Shown here: in pieces, positions 17,583-27,100 of the stretch | How the letters are laid out: every line of letters starts with the position of its first letter | How positions within the stretch are numbered: the first letter of the stretch is position 1 | Assembly: GCF_002577195.1 (NCBI RefSeq) | Contig: NZ_NULG01000054.1 | Location: 1 to 32,416 of the forward strand | From: Bacillus sp. AFS041924 | Lineage (GTDB): Bacteria; Bacillota; Bacilli; Bacillales; Bacillaceae_G | Direction: 5' to 3' | Length of the DNA stretch: 32,416 nt | The notes under the pieces: model-generated | What the model saw: only the letters and a program-made list of their open reading frames with translations | The model's database searches: none | Told to the model about the DNA's origin: nothing | Program-made: the position numbers and the translations under genes

Positions 17583-18470
17583 ATGAATATCGAACATTTA
17601 AAATACATAGTTGAAATATCGAAAGAGGAATCAATTACAAAAGCAGCTAAAAACTTACATATATCCGCTTCTGCTGTAAGTCAGGCACTTAAAGAATTAG
17701 AAAAGAAATTAGATTTGAAGCTATTCATCCGTTTAAAGATGAAGACAGTACCTACCGAAGCCGGATTTGAAGTAATTAATCAAGCGAAAAAGGTATTATA
17801 TGAATATGAGATTTTAGAGGAAAAAATTGCATATCAAAAGGATACCTATCACACACAATTAAAAATTGCTACTGTTCCAGGTGTAGTTTATTTAGTTAAT
17901 GAATCAATCATTAAATTTAAAAAGGATTTCCCAATGGTTGATGTTCAAGTTTTTGAATATGATCCTGGACAGATTCTAGATTTTATTCATATAGATCAAC
18001 CTGATGTTGCTTTTCTATTTTCAAATGAAAAAAGACTAAGTGAGAACAAAGACTTACGATTTGAATTAATGGCTACAACTAAATATTGTGTACTCGTCGG
18101 AAAAAATTCTCCATTATATAAACTAAATGAAGTTACACCTGAAGATTTAATCCATGAAAACTTTGTCCTATATAACAGTAATTCTCTTATAGAACATAGC
18201 CGTAAAATATTTAACAATATAAAAATTTTATTTATTTCAAATAATACAGATAGTATAAAAGAGACTGTAAAAAGTGGATTAGGAGTTACTTTAGTCCGAA
18301 ATATAACTTTTAAAAACCATCCAGATGCTTTATCTGGAAAAATTAAACCGATTCCTTTAAAATCCCCTACTTATATTAGTGATGAATTTTGGTCTGTCTC
18401 TCTTAGAAGTAAGCCTCTTAATAAAATTTCTAAAAACTTTATTAAATATATTCATGCTTGTATAGAGTAA
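17583..18470 (+). CDS. LysR-family transcriptional regulator
   Basis: Full-length LysR-type regulator of 295 residues. N-terminal winged HTH (1-60: M-N-I-E-H-L-K-Y-I-V-E-I, A-A-K-N-L-H-I-S-A-S-A-V-S-Q-A-L-K-E-L-E), linker helix, then a periplasmic-binding-protein-like effector domain (about 90-295) with the typical G-L-G-V-T-L-V near residue 238. Co-inducer and targets are unknown. It starts at ATG after a strong AAAGGAGG site at 8-base spacing and ends at a good terminator, so it is monocistronic. It is the only strong plus-strand gene among the proteases. Divergence from the HTH regulator suggests they share a control region. A second, shortened LysR gene faces it from 18970. Confidence 0.92.
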   Translation: MNIEHLKYIVEISKEESITKAAKNLHISASAVSQALKELEKKLDLKLFIRLKMKTVPTEAGFEVINQAKKVLYEYEILEEKIAYQKDTYHTQLKIATVPGVVYLVNESIIKFKKDFPMVDVQVFEYDPGQILDFIHIDQPDVAFLFSNEKRLSENKDLRFELMATTKYCVLVGKNSPLYKLNEVTPEDLIHENFVLYNSNSLIEHSRKIFNNIKILFISNNTDSIKETVKSGLGVTLVRNITFKNHPDALSGKIKPIPLKSPTYISDEFWSVSLRSKPLNKISKNFIKYIHACIE

Positions 18471-18484
18471 TAAAAACTTATATA

Positions 18485-18518
18485 AAAGACCAAATCTTTG
18501 TGTGATTTGGTCTTTTCA
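18485..18518 (+). terminator. Terminator of the LysR gene
   Basis: Stem AAAGACCAAATC / GATTTGGTCTTT with a 7-base loop, ending in a T-run on the plus strand, 15 bases after the LysR stop codon. Confidence 0.9.
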
Positions 18519-18566
18519 CAATTTCGAATTGTGGTATTACTCGTTAACTCCTAAACCAACAGCATG

Positions 18567-18597
18567 AAAAAAAACTCTTCAAAATGAAGAGCTTTTT
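18567..18597. terminator. Terminator of the short LysR gene, possibly bidirectional
   Basis: CTCTTC (18575-18580) and GAAGAG (18586-18591) form a hairpin with a 5-base loop. On the minus strand it is followed by eight T residues, on the plus strand by five, so it can serve both sides. Confidence 0.75.
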
Positions 18598-18658
18598 AAC
18601 ACTAATTGTTCTAAATTATCGGGTTTATTTCTATTAAGATACTTACCTCTAATTACGT

Positions 18659-18970
18659 TTATAGTATACTTACGTCGTACATTAAATTACCATTTTCAAT
18701 AGAATCTTTTCTTAAAAATTCAACCACTTCTTCCAACTCATGATAATTCAACAAAACTTCTTTAACTAATGAACTAATTTTTAATCCTTCAAATGTAGGG
18801 ACCACTTTAGAAATTCCATCACAATCAATCAGCTTTAAATCTATTTCTTTTTCTAGACTATGCATCAATTCTTTTATGACAGATTCACTAACAGCAAATT
18901 TTTGCGCTGCGAGCTTAAAGGATCCACTTTTAATTACTTCACTAAAATGATTTAATTGTTCAATATTCAT
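18659..18970 (-). CDS. Stand-alone LysR-type DNA-binding domain (103 residues)
   Basis: Residues 1-60 match a LysR winged HTH (M-N-I-E-Q-L-N-H-F-S-E-V, A-A-Q-K-F-A-V-S-E-S-V-I-K, S-L-E-K-E-I-D-L-K-L) and 65-90 the dimerising linker helix. The protein stops at the point where the effector domain would begin (N-G-N-L-M-Y-D-V). Normal family length is about 290-300. No effector-domain sequence remains in any frame before the terminator at 18567. Start ATG follows AGGAGGG at normal spacing, so the short gene has intact expression signals. It could be a degraded regulator, or a short protein that competes for DNA or forms inactive dimers with the full LysR 190 bases away. The second idea is speculative. 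Confidence 0.7.
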   Translation of the reverse strand: MNIEQLNHFSEVIKSGSFKLAAQKFAVSESVIKELMHSLEKEIDLKLIDCDGISKVVPTFEGLKISSLVKEVLLNYHELEEVVEFLRKDSIENGNLMYDVSIL

Positions 18971-19168
18971 ATAGTCCCTCCTAAACTATTTCTCTTAACC
19001 CTATATCTCAACTTTACACGTTTGTGTTTCATAATTTTATTAAAATAAGAGTTGATGTAATTTCTATTCCAAGAAAAAATATCAACTTCAAATTTTTTTT
19101 CTTTAATGTAATTTACACATTCACCACTACCTTTCCAATTTAATATAATTATTTTAAAAGGAGTGATC

Positions 19169-19396
19169 ATGATGCCTTGGAATCAAAAAATTAGATATTT
19201 AATTGGCCAGCCAATTGGAGTTTCATTTACTAATGGGCAAGGCACATCTGGAGTATTGTGCGGCGTATCAGGTTCGAAGCTTCTCGTTTACGAGTATATG
19301 TATCAATCACAATTCGCTTTAAAACAGTATGATTTCTATATGATTCAAGATATTAACGGATTTCCCCCATGTCATAGTCAACAACCACTTTACTAA
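19169..19396 (+). CDS. Small Lsm/SH3-barrel-like protein of unknown function
   Basis: About 75 residues. The pattern L-I-G-Q-P-I-G-V then G-Q-G-T-S-G-V-L-C-G-V and K-L-L-V-Y-E-Y-M-Y, with F-Y-M-I-Q-D-I-N, suggests a small five-stranded barrel like DUF2642 or Lsm-fold proteins common in Bacillaceae, some linked to sporulation. This is a resemblance only. The C-terminus is P/C/Q-rich (F-P-P-C-H-S-Q-Q-P). The frame opens at GTG 19163, which is inside the AAAAGGAG ribosome site; ATG 19169 or the adjacent ATG 19172 (8-base spacing) is the true start. It is monocistronic with its own terminator and divergent from the short LysR gene. Nothing ties it to the proteases. Confidence 0.75.
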   Translation: MMPWNQKIRYLIGQPIGVSFTNGQGTSGVLCGVSGSKLLVYEYMYQSQFALKQYDFYMIQDINGFPPCHSQQPLY

Positions 19397-19452
19397 TGAT
19401 TTTTTACTTACAACATCCCTATATTACAACGTAATCAAAAACAGAACATTAT

Positions 19453-19488
19453 CGACCTGCACTGTATGCAGGTTTTTTATTTTTTTAA
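19453..19488 (+). terminator. Terminator of the small barrel protein gene
   Basis: ACCTGC (19455-19460) pairs with GCAGGT (19468-19473), followed by a long T-rich run on the plus strand. Confidence 0.85.
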
Positions 19489-19555
19489 TATAGTAACTAC
19501 ATCATAATATTCTTACTTTTTTTACGTAACTTTATATCCTTTTAATCTATTAGAC

Positions 19556-19618
19556 ATAAAAAATCTCCTCCATAATAAACAGATCAATGGGTGTCAATTG
19601 TCTATTATGGGGAGATCT
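19556..19618 (-). terminator. Terminator of protease 4
   Basis: Long inverted repeat ATCTCC(T)CCATAATA (19563-19577) against TATTATGGGGAGAT (19603-19616) with about 25 bases between, and a T-run on the minus strand. It lies 50 bases after the protease 4 stop codon. Confidence 0.75.
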
Positions 19619-19667
19619 CAAACCTTCATATATTCCGCTTAAATTTGTGATAGAGTACGAGGATCTA

Positions 19668-22600
19668 CTATAAACCTAAATCACTCTTAATTATTTCTAA
19701 AGTCATTCCTTTAAACTTCTTAACAGGCCTTGGTGCTACTGTAACAAATGGATTTTGCAGTAAGTAATATTTCTCAACAAATGCTAAGTCTTTTACATCA
19801 ACAACTCCGTCAAAATTAATATCGGCACTCCGCTTGTTTGTTCCCCAATATGTTTGAATATAGATCGCATCCATCACATCGATTACATTATCCTTATTTA
19901 TATCACCTGGCTTCGCTCCAACTGTTGGATATGAAACAGCTTCTCCAATATTAATTCCTCTCTCAGTACGTCCGATTTCCAACGGAGTATAAGTTATGAA
20001 ATGTCCAGGAATATCCATAATTACCGTATATTTTTGCACAGCTGCAGGAATTCCCTTAAATGTTACATTTCCATTTTTTTCAATTACTCCATCATAAATT
20101 TCTCCATTAGTTCCTTTCAACTTCATAGTTGCTCCAACTGTCGTATAATCAATACTGCCATTAAAAGTACCTGCAGCAGTATATAAGCCTAAACCATTTA
20201 GCTTAGCTGTTGCAGTAGAGTAAATAGGATACATTGGCAATGTTCCCATAATAATCTGTAGTCTATTCGTACTTTCGCTATTTACTTGCACAGTAGAAAA
20301 ATTTAGGATTCGAGCAAACGGGTTAAGGAATTCATTTGCATTTGTATCAACGTTTAAATCAAATAATGTCACATCTCCAGTAATTCCATCTCCTGGTACA
20401 TTGATATTCACTATTGTTCCTGTACTAGTTGTACCCGTGGTAGTTGTTGTCAGTTCTGACCCTTCTGGTAAACCTTGTGCTTTTTTAAATTCAACACTAT
20501 CAAAATATTTTGCTACATAGTCCAATCTGAAATTAAGCTTATTGGCTTTTCGCAAATTATGCGCGTAGAACGTGTAGGTAATTTTGTCACCATATTCCAT
20601 TGCATCTTTATTTGGTTTTGCATAAATATAAGATGCGCCTTTCTTCGTATAATAAACCATTTTAGGTAATGTCCCATTTCCTGCAAAATCAGCACCTACA
20701 TATTGCACTGGATTAATCATGCCAGGCACATTAACTTCTGTACTAAATTTTCCATTCTCGTCTACACTCAAGTAATATGCATTTGATGAACCCGGTCCAT
20801 AAAACACTTTATTATTTGCTTGAGTAAGAGGCATGCCTGTTTCTTGCGTTTTACCTATCTCAGGGTCCAATAATGTTCCGGAAAGCGTAACTTTATCTTG
20901 CCCTTCCGCTAATTCTACTATTTGAGTATCACCTTTAGGCATTGCATTTGTATCATCGAATTTAATTATTGGTCCATTGTTATCAATACTTACTTTCGAT
21001 GTTTTCACGAATTGTTTACCGTCTTTGTTCGTTCCAATCATTTTAATGTTATAAATTCCATCCAGTGCTTTTTCAGAAACATAACCAATTGGATTTTTTT
21101 TATCTACAGTGAATGGGAAATATCTGCCGTAAAAAGCACTGTCCATCGTGTAATCTGTGTCAACTGCTGCACCTGATCCGCTAACCGAAGTAATTAGTCC
21201 TAGATCCTTATTCGTTTTCGGGTCGACTAATACCCAGTCTAACGTTTGCATTGACGTATTTAATCTAAAATCTAAATCGGTATCTTTACGGCTGAATAAA
21301 TTAATGACACGATTTGTTGAAATGCTCTTTGTATATACATCAAAGTATGCTAAGCCTTCATCAGTAGCTTTTACTCCAAATGGAATACGATAGCTTTCTT
21401 CCGGATTGTTTTTCTCTTTAATATTAATATATCCCTCATAAATACCTTTTTCTGCCGTCTTTGGAATAGCTAGTGTTGCAGAAAGTTGTTTTGTACTGTT
21501 TTTCTTTACAGTAATTGTACTAGGTACTTTCACTGTCACGCCATTTTTCTCTGCATCTAATGATCCTTTTGCACTAACATTGTATTCAACGGATAACTCA
21601 TACTTTTTATCTTTATCACTACTATTTTCAAATGATAGTTTCGTAATCTTTGAATAATCCTTATCTGACGAAACTGGAACGAAGCCGTAACTTAGACCAC
21701 CTGTTTGTTCTGAAATAATTTTTTCTTCTCCATTTTCAATGTAAGGTGTCTTATCAAGAACACTAATCATTGCATCGGAATGAATGGCTTGCATTGGATC
21801 GATTCTGCCCGCTCCAACTTCAAATACACTGTATGGATTTTTTAGCGGATCCGCTGTATTTATTAATACAGTCTTTACATCACCTGGCGTATAATCTGGA
21901 TGAGCTTGTAATAATAACGCTGCAACCCCTGCTACATGTGGTGACGCCATGGAAGTCCCAGACATTCTTAAGTATGCAGATGAATAATCAGATGTATCTG
22001 TTTTATTTGCAATGTACGATGGAACTGTTGATAATACATCTACTCCTGGTGCTGTTACCTCTGGTTTAATATCATATAAAGTTCCAGACGGTCCTCTGGA
22101 GCTAAAGCTTGCTAAATCATCCCCTGAAAGTTCTTTTTCACTTTTTGTACCAAATGTAACACTTGGTACACCACTTGCAAACAAATCATTTACAGCTAGT
22201 CCATCTTTATTTGTCATTGAAAACGTTGGGATATTGTCGTTGTTTTCGCCTAAGAATATCGGAATTTGACCTTCGTCTGGATTCGAGTTATAAATGATTA
22301 CACCCGCTGCCCCATGATCTCTCGCATATTCCATTTTCTCAATTAATGCATATGTACCTCGCCCAATAAACGCGATTTTACCCTTCACATCTTTGCCTGT
22401 GTAATCATTTGGACCACCTAAACCTACATTTACAATGTCAAATGATTTACCAGTCATACTACTGAAGTCGTCCGTCCATTTCTTCGTCATTAGCTCCATC
22501 GTCGTACCAGTATTTTTACTACCGGAGGCAAATTGACTCTCAAAACTCGTGACCTTACTAGGAACAGAACTTGCTCCTACTGTTAGGGCTAGTGCCGCAG

Positions 22601-23783
22601 CACCTGGAGAACCTAAAGTATTCAGAGCATCTCCCGAGTTACCAGCTGCAACAACTGCAGTTACGCCACTTAACACCGCATTATCAATTGCAATGCTAGT
22701 AGCATATAACGGATCATTGATGGAAGCACCTAATGATAAATTGATAACATTCATACCATCTTGAACAGCTTTATCAATTCCTGCAAGGATCGCAGCTGTT
22801 GTTCCGCTTCCGTATGGCCCTAATACACGATAAACATATAAATCAGATTCCGGAGCCACTCCTATGACTTTATAATCTGAATTATTTTCTGCTCGACCTG
22901 CAATTGTTCCTGACACATGTGTTCCATGATCTGTATAATATGTATCACCATTTGAATACTCCGCTTTATTCGACTTCTTCCAGTCAGCATAGGTTGTTTC
23001 CATCGGATCATTTTCATTGTCTACAAAATCATAACCACCTTTATAGGCATGCTTTAAATCCGGATGATTATAATCGACACCTGTATCAATAACCCCAACT
23101 TTTATCCCTTTACCAGTGAACCCTTCGTCATGAAGTTTATCAAGCTTTAAAAATGGAATACTATCAACCTTTGTTTGGTCTTTTGAATCCTCTGCCTGTG
23201 TCTGAGCTGGTGGTTCTACGTGCACTGTGTAATCACTATAAACAGATTTTAAAACTTTAGAATCTAATAAAGATTTTACTTGATTTGCAGGCAATGTTAA
23301 TGCGACACCATTTAAAGAATTTTTATAAGTGTGTTTAATACGATAGACATCCTTACCTGTTTTGGTCTTTTTTAGTTTCGTTTGCAAATCTTTTTTAAAC
23401 TGAACTTGAGATTTTTCTACATTCTCAATCGCTTGTGTAAGAGAAATTTTTTCTCCTTTAAGCGCTTTGGCAATTTGTGCTGTTTTCGCTGGAAGTTCAT
23501 TTAATTCCACGATAACAGTTACTTCTTTATCACTCGACAAATCAACATCTCTTGATAGTTGTAATCTAGATTTTAATTGATGCTTATCTAAGTTTTGCAA
23601 TGCTTCACGCTGTTCTTTTGTCAGTTTTGCTAAAATACTTTCTGCCTTTGTATTTGTTTGTGCATGCGCAACAGAAGTGTAATTTAAGTTAGCCACTGGT
23701 CCTAGCAAAAGGCACGTATTTAACACAATAACCGCAGCTCGTTTCGCTTTAACAATTGGCTGTGTCTTTTTATATTTTTTCAA
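19668..23783 (-). CDS. Protease 4: diverged Vpr-like S8 subtilase with cohesin-like and dockerin modules
   Basis: Secreted serine endopeptidase of about 1371 residues. An ATG at 23822 opens the frame but has no ribosome site; GAGAGGGA (23793-23800) lies 9 bases before TTG 23783, which begins a compact signal peptide (K-K-Y-K-K, then V-I-V-L-N-T-C-L-L-L-G, cleavage near V-A-H-A). From that start: I9-like propeptide, catalytic Asp233, His286, Asn382, Ser611, PA insert, Ig/Fn3-like modules, a cohesin-like module that includes a threonine-rich loop (T-T-T-T-T-G-T-T), carboxypeptidase-regulatory-like module, dockerin (about 1292-1343; loops D-I-N-K-D and D-I-N-F-D-G) and a tail ending K-S-D-L-G-L. 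It lacks the extra Y-R-A-Q loop of proteases 1-3 before the D-F-V-D-N segment, as does protease 6, with which it forms the second subgroup. Own promoter and terminator. Confidence 0.94.
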   Translation of the reverse strand: MKKYKKTQPIVKAKRAAVIVLNTCLLLGPVANLNYTSVAHAQTNTKAESILAKLTKEQREALQNLDKHQLKSRLQLSRDVDLSSDKEVTVIVELNELPAKTAQIAKALKGEKISLTQAIENVEKSQVQFKKDLQTKLKKTKTGKDVYRIKHTYKNSLNGVALTLPANQVKSLLDSKVLKSVYSDYTVHVEPPAQTQAEDSKDQTKVDSIPFLKLDKLHDEGFTGKGIKVGVIDTGVDYNHPDLKHAYKGGYDFVDNENDPMETTYADWKKSNKAEYSNGDTYYTDHGTHVSGTIAGRAENNSDYKVIGVAPESDLYVYRVLGPYGSGTTAAILAGIDKAVQDGMNVINLSLGASINDPLYATSIAIDNAVLSGVTAVVAAGNSGDALNTLGSPGAAALALTVGASSVPSKVTSFESQFASGSKNTGTTMELMTKKWTDDFSSMTGKSFDIVNVGLGGPNDYTGKDVKGKIAFIGRGTYALIEKMEYARDHGAAGVIIYNSNPDEGQIPIFLGENNDNIPTFSMTNKDGLAVNDLFASGVPSVTFGTKSEKELSGDDLASFSSRGPSGTLYDIKPEVTAPGVDVLSTVPSYIANKTDTSDYSSAYLRMSGTSMASPHVAGVAALLLQAHPDYTPGDVKTVLINTADPLKNPYSVFEVGAGRIDPMQAIHSDAMISVLDKTPYIENGEEKIISEQTGGLSYGFVPVSSDKDYSKITKLSFENSSDKDKKYELSVEYNVSAKGSLDAEKNGVTVKVPSTITVKKNSTKQLSATLAIPKTAEKGIYEGYINIKEKNNPEESYRIPFGVKATDEGLAYFDVYTKSISTNRVINLFSRKDTDLDFRLNTSMQTLDWVLVDPKTNKDLGLITSVSGSGAAVDTDYTMDSAFYGRYFPFTVDKKNPIGYVSEKALDGIYNIKMIGTNKDGKQFVKTSKVSIDNNGPIIKFDDTNAMPKGDTQIVELAEGQDKVTLSGTLLDPEIGKTQETGMPLTQANNKVFYGPGSSNAYYLSVDENGKFSTEVNVPGMINPVQYVGADFAGNGTLPKMVYYTKKGASYIYAKPNKDAMEYGDKITYTFYAHNLRKANKLNFRLDYVAKYFDSVEFKKAQGLPEGSELTTTTTGTTSTGTIVNINVPGDGITGDVTLFDLNVDTNANEFLNPFARILNFSTVQVNSESTNRLQIIMGTLPMYPIYSTATAKLNGLGLYTAAGTFNGSIDYTTVGATMKLKGTNGEIYDGVIEKNGNVTFKGIPAAVQKYTVIMDIPGHFITYTPLEIGRTERGINIGEAVSYPTVGAKPGDINKDNVIDVMDAIYIQTYWGTNKRSADINFDGVVDVKDLAFVEKYYLLQNPFVTVAPRPVKKFKGMTLEIIKSDLGL

Positions 23784-23836
23784 TCTTATCAATCCCTCTC
23801 TATATATTTTTTCAATTTTCATAAAAATCTAATTTT

Positions 23837-23876
23837 ATTATAATGACAATTGATAAGAATATAATTTTGACAAATT
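23837..23876 (-). promoter_or_regulatory. Promoter of protease 4 with TGTCA box
   Basis: TTGTCA (23868-23873) is exactly 25 bases before TATAAT (23837-23842). Further upstream, TTTATCGA-TAATATT and TTGAATG elements are shared with protease 6 but not proteases 1-3. An AATAATATT near 23890 fits the published ScoC/Hpr consensus, a weak hint only. The -10 is 53 bases from the TTG start. The remaining gap to 24083 shows no gene. Confidence 0.6.
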
Positions 23877-24078
23877 CATTCAATCCAATGAATATTATTC
23901 GATAAAGTTCAACAATATTTTTCGGGATATTATTTAAATCTAGTGAATTCTCCTTTTACTTGCAAACCCAAAATAGCCATTCTTTGACATACTTTTGAAA
24001 GTAATATATATATTTTTTTTTGACCATAAGTTTGAAGTAGATATGTTAACTGCTGGATTAACCTATCTATTTCAATAT

Positions 24079-24104
24079 AAAAACCGATCTCCATATGAGA
24101 TCGG
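24079..24104 (-). terminator. Terminator of protease 5
   Basis: Perfect 8-base stem CCGATCTC (24084-24091) / GAGATCGG (24097-24104), followed by five T residues on the minus strand, 10 bases after the stop codon. Confidence 0.92.
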
Positions 24105-24114
24105 CTCATTTAAC

Positions 24115-27100
24115 TTATTTAACAACAGTAACTGTAACTGTCTTAGTTGTTACTTTAAAACCTTCTTTATCAACTGCATCAGCAGAAATATAATAGGTCC
24201 CGTTAGGTAATTTTACATCTGGTGTCCATTTAGTATGAAGTTCATGTTCATTATTCACTTGCAAACTGTCTACTACGTTCCCACTCGCGTCTTTTACGTA
24301 AACTGTCCAATTTACACGTGTTTGAGCAAAACCATTTATTGGAGCTGGTTTGCTTGCATTGATGTTTGTATTTGGACTTACACTAAATACAGGTACAAGC
24401 ATACTGTATTTAATATATGAAGGATCGCCCCAAACTTTATAACTTATATTCATTGCATTATCTATTCCCATCACAACAACACTCTTTGGTTCTTCATTTA
24501 CTAAAACGGAAGTTGCTCCTACTGGTAGGGATTTTTGTATGCCATTATGCCAAAGAATCGCGCCCATATACCCTGAGCCATTATCAACTGCATCGAATGA
24601 AATTTCATATTGACCATCTTTTGGTGTTACTTGAACATTTGATACTTTTGGGCCAACTGAATCGACTTTTATCGGCATTTTTATTTTCTGTGGTTTCGCA
24701 TTTGGATAATCTAACGTAGTTTTTATGACAAAGTTATACGTATCATCATTTACCGTCTTACCGTTTTGATCTTTCGAATCCCAGTTATATCCCACATACA
24801 TTCTACTTCCAGAAATTACATTTTTTCGAAGTGGCATAGGCATACCATTGTTATACTCACTAAAGTCGCCAAGATACTTAATCATCTTGCCTTGTTTATT
24901 CTCAATATACATTTCCGCTTTTGCTAAGTTTCTAAAGGCAGTAAATGTTGGGAATACCCCTTTAAGTATTGAATTTGGAGAGGTAGCGATTGCGTCCATA
25001 TTAAATTTACCTGTTTTCGTATCATATCCCATAGGTACCGTTGCACCTTCATCATTCCATAGTGCAGTATAGCCTAAAAATGCATCTTTTCGATCCCAAG
25101 CTGCAGGGTCAATATTATTAAGCGAATCCCAATCACCATTAAAGCCCATATAAGGAACTGTTAACGGAACAGCTGAATCACTATTTTCTCCTTTTGGTAC
25201 AAGTCGTACAAATCCTTCAACAAATTCATTTTTTCTTAATGTTCTTGGTAATCGAATCTCTACATTCAGATTTTTCTTTTGACCTGCTTTAATTTTGATT
25301 GTTGAACCTTCTGTACTAGTTAGTTTCTCACCATTTACATAGATCGAAGCACCTTCAACACGAGTACTTTTTAATGATAAATAATCTTTTGATTCTAGAG
25401 TTCCATCACCATCAAAGTCAAATTCCTTTGTATCAATTCCGTCTGTTAATAAGTCAACATTAACAGTGTACTCGTAGTCTTTTTTCGTTTCATTTGATTC
25501 AAGTGACTCTACATTTAAATTGAAGATTGCTCGATCATTTTTAATTTCTTTTAATGCAACTGATCCTGCTTGTTCAAGTGGCGTATTTTTTCTAGTTACA
25601 ATGACAGGGGTTTTAATTGCATTTTGAATTTGCATTAATCCGGATCCCTGAATACGAGGAGAATATGGGATTTCGTTATTTGTTTTAGGATCCATTACCA
25701 CTTTAGCCGTATTCATTAAAGCAATTTTTGCTTTTAATGCAGTATCTTCTGAGTGAGTTAGTCCTTTTTCATACATTGATTGTAAAATTAATGCAGCGCC
25801 ACCTGCAACATGTGGAGTCGCCATTGAAGTACCACTCATAACCTCGTATTCATTTCCTGGAGTAGTAGAATAGATTTTTCCACCTGGAGCAGAAAGTTCT
25901 GGTTTAAAGTCTAATGTAGTTGGAGCACCATAAGAAGAAAAATAAGACATCGTATCTCGTGCAGGGTTTTCCAACCAAGTTCCTTTTGTTAACTTCATTT
26001 TAACAACCTGTCCACTTGTTAACTTATCAATTAAAGCATTCCCCGCAGCCTTACTAGTTGTTGCTGCAGGAGTAAGATCACTACCGAAATTTACGTATGG
26101 AAAATCAACCATATTAGTAGCTGGAACTAAAATTACAGCCTTTGCACCTCGCTTTTTAGCTTGAGATTGCATTGAAGCATAAGTTGAATAAGACGTATTC
26201 GGTTTAAAAACTACAATTTTTCCAGTTACATCTTTTCCAACATAATGCTCATCTTTAAAACCTTCTCCAACGTAAACTAACTCATAACTTTCATTAGGGG
26301 ACAGTGCTCTAGAAAGTTTAAAATTATATTGCGTTTGGTCTTGGTATGGAAGTTGTAAACCATTTTCTTCCGCCAATGTATTTAATTCGTAATTAGTATT
26401 TTCATAGGAAGCTACAGATAAAGCAAAAGGACTTACACCTGGCTCTCCTACTGTCCCAATATCTGGATTTTCTGCATATGGTTGGGCAGAAGCTGCCATG
26501 ATACTATTCTTCGTACTATACGCTGCGTTACCACCTGCAACTACTACTAGTGTTCCATGTTCTGTCGCTTCACGTATTGCTTTTTGGATTGGATCTTTAT
26601 CTTCTCCAACAAATCCTGAATCAGTTCCAAGACTCATATTAATAACATCTGCTCCCATTTCAACAGCATGGTTGATCCCTGCAATAATATCATCTTCATA
26701 AGCTCCTGCACTGCCATTGTCAGAGAATACTTTTTCTGCTAACAGCTGAACACCGGGCGCGATACCCAATACACCATCATTTTCTTCGTCCCCATTTGCT
26801 CCAATCGTACCTGATACATGTGTACCATGAGGATTTGCATATTTACCACGTGGAATAACATCTGCGTCGTTATCTGCCCAATCATAACCAGTTGGAACTT
26901 TATCACTATACCACTGTTCATTGACAGAAGTTTCGGAAAACTTACTCTGAATATTACTTTCCGTCAACGTCTCTTTCTGTTTTCCTTTTTCCGTTAAAGT
27001 CATATCATGATGTGTATAGTCAATACCTGAATCAACCACACCAACAACTAACCCTTCACCTTCATAACCATATTTTTCCCATACACTTTGTGCTTGTACT

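Noticed and set aside
18967-19170. 67-codon minus-strand frame between the short LysR gene and the small barrel-protein gene
   Set aside because: It starts inside the ribosome site region of the divergent gene, has no ribosome site of its own, overlaps the start of the short LysR gene and has a lysine/asparagine-rich composition typical of AT-rich noise.
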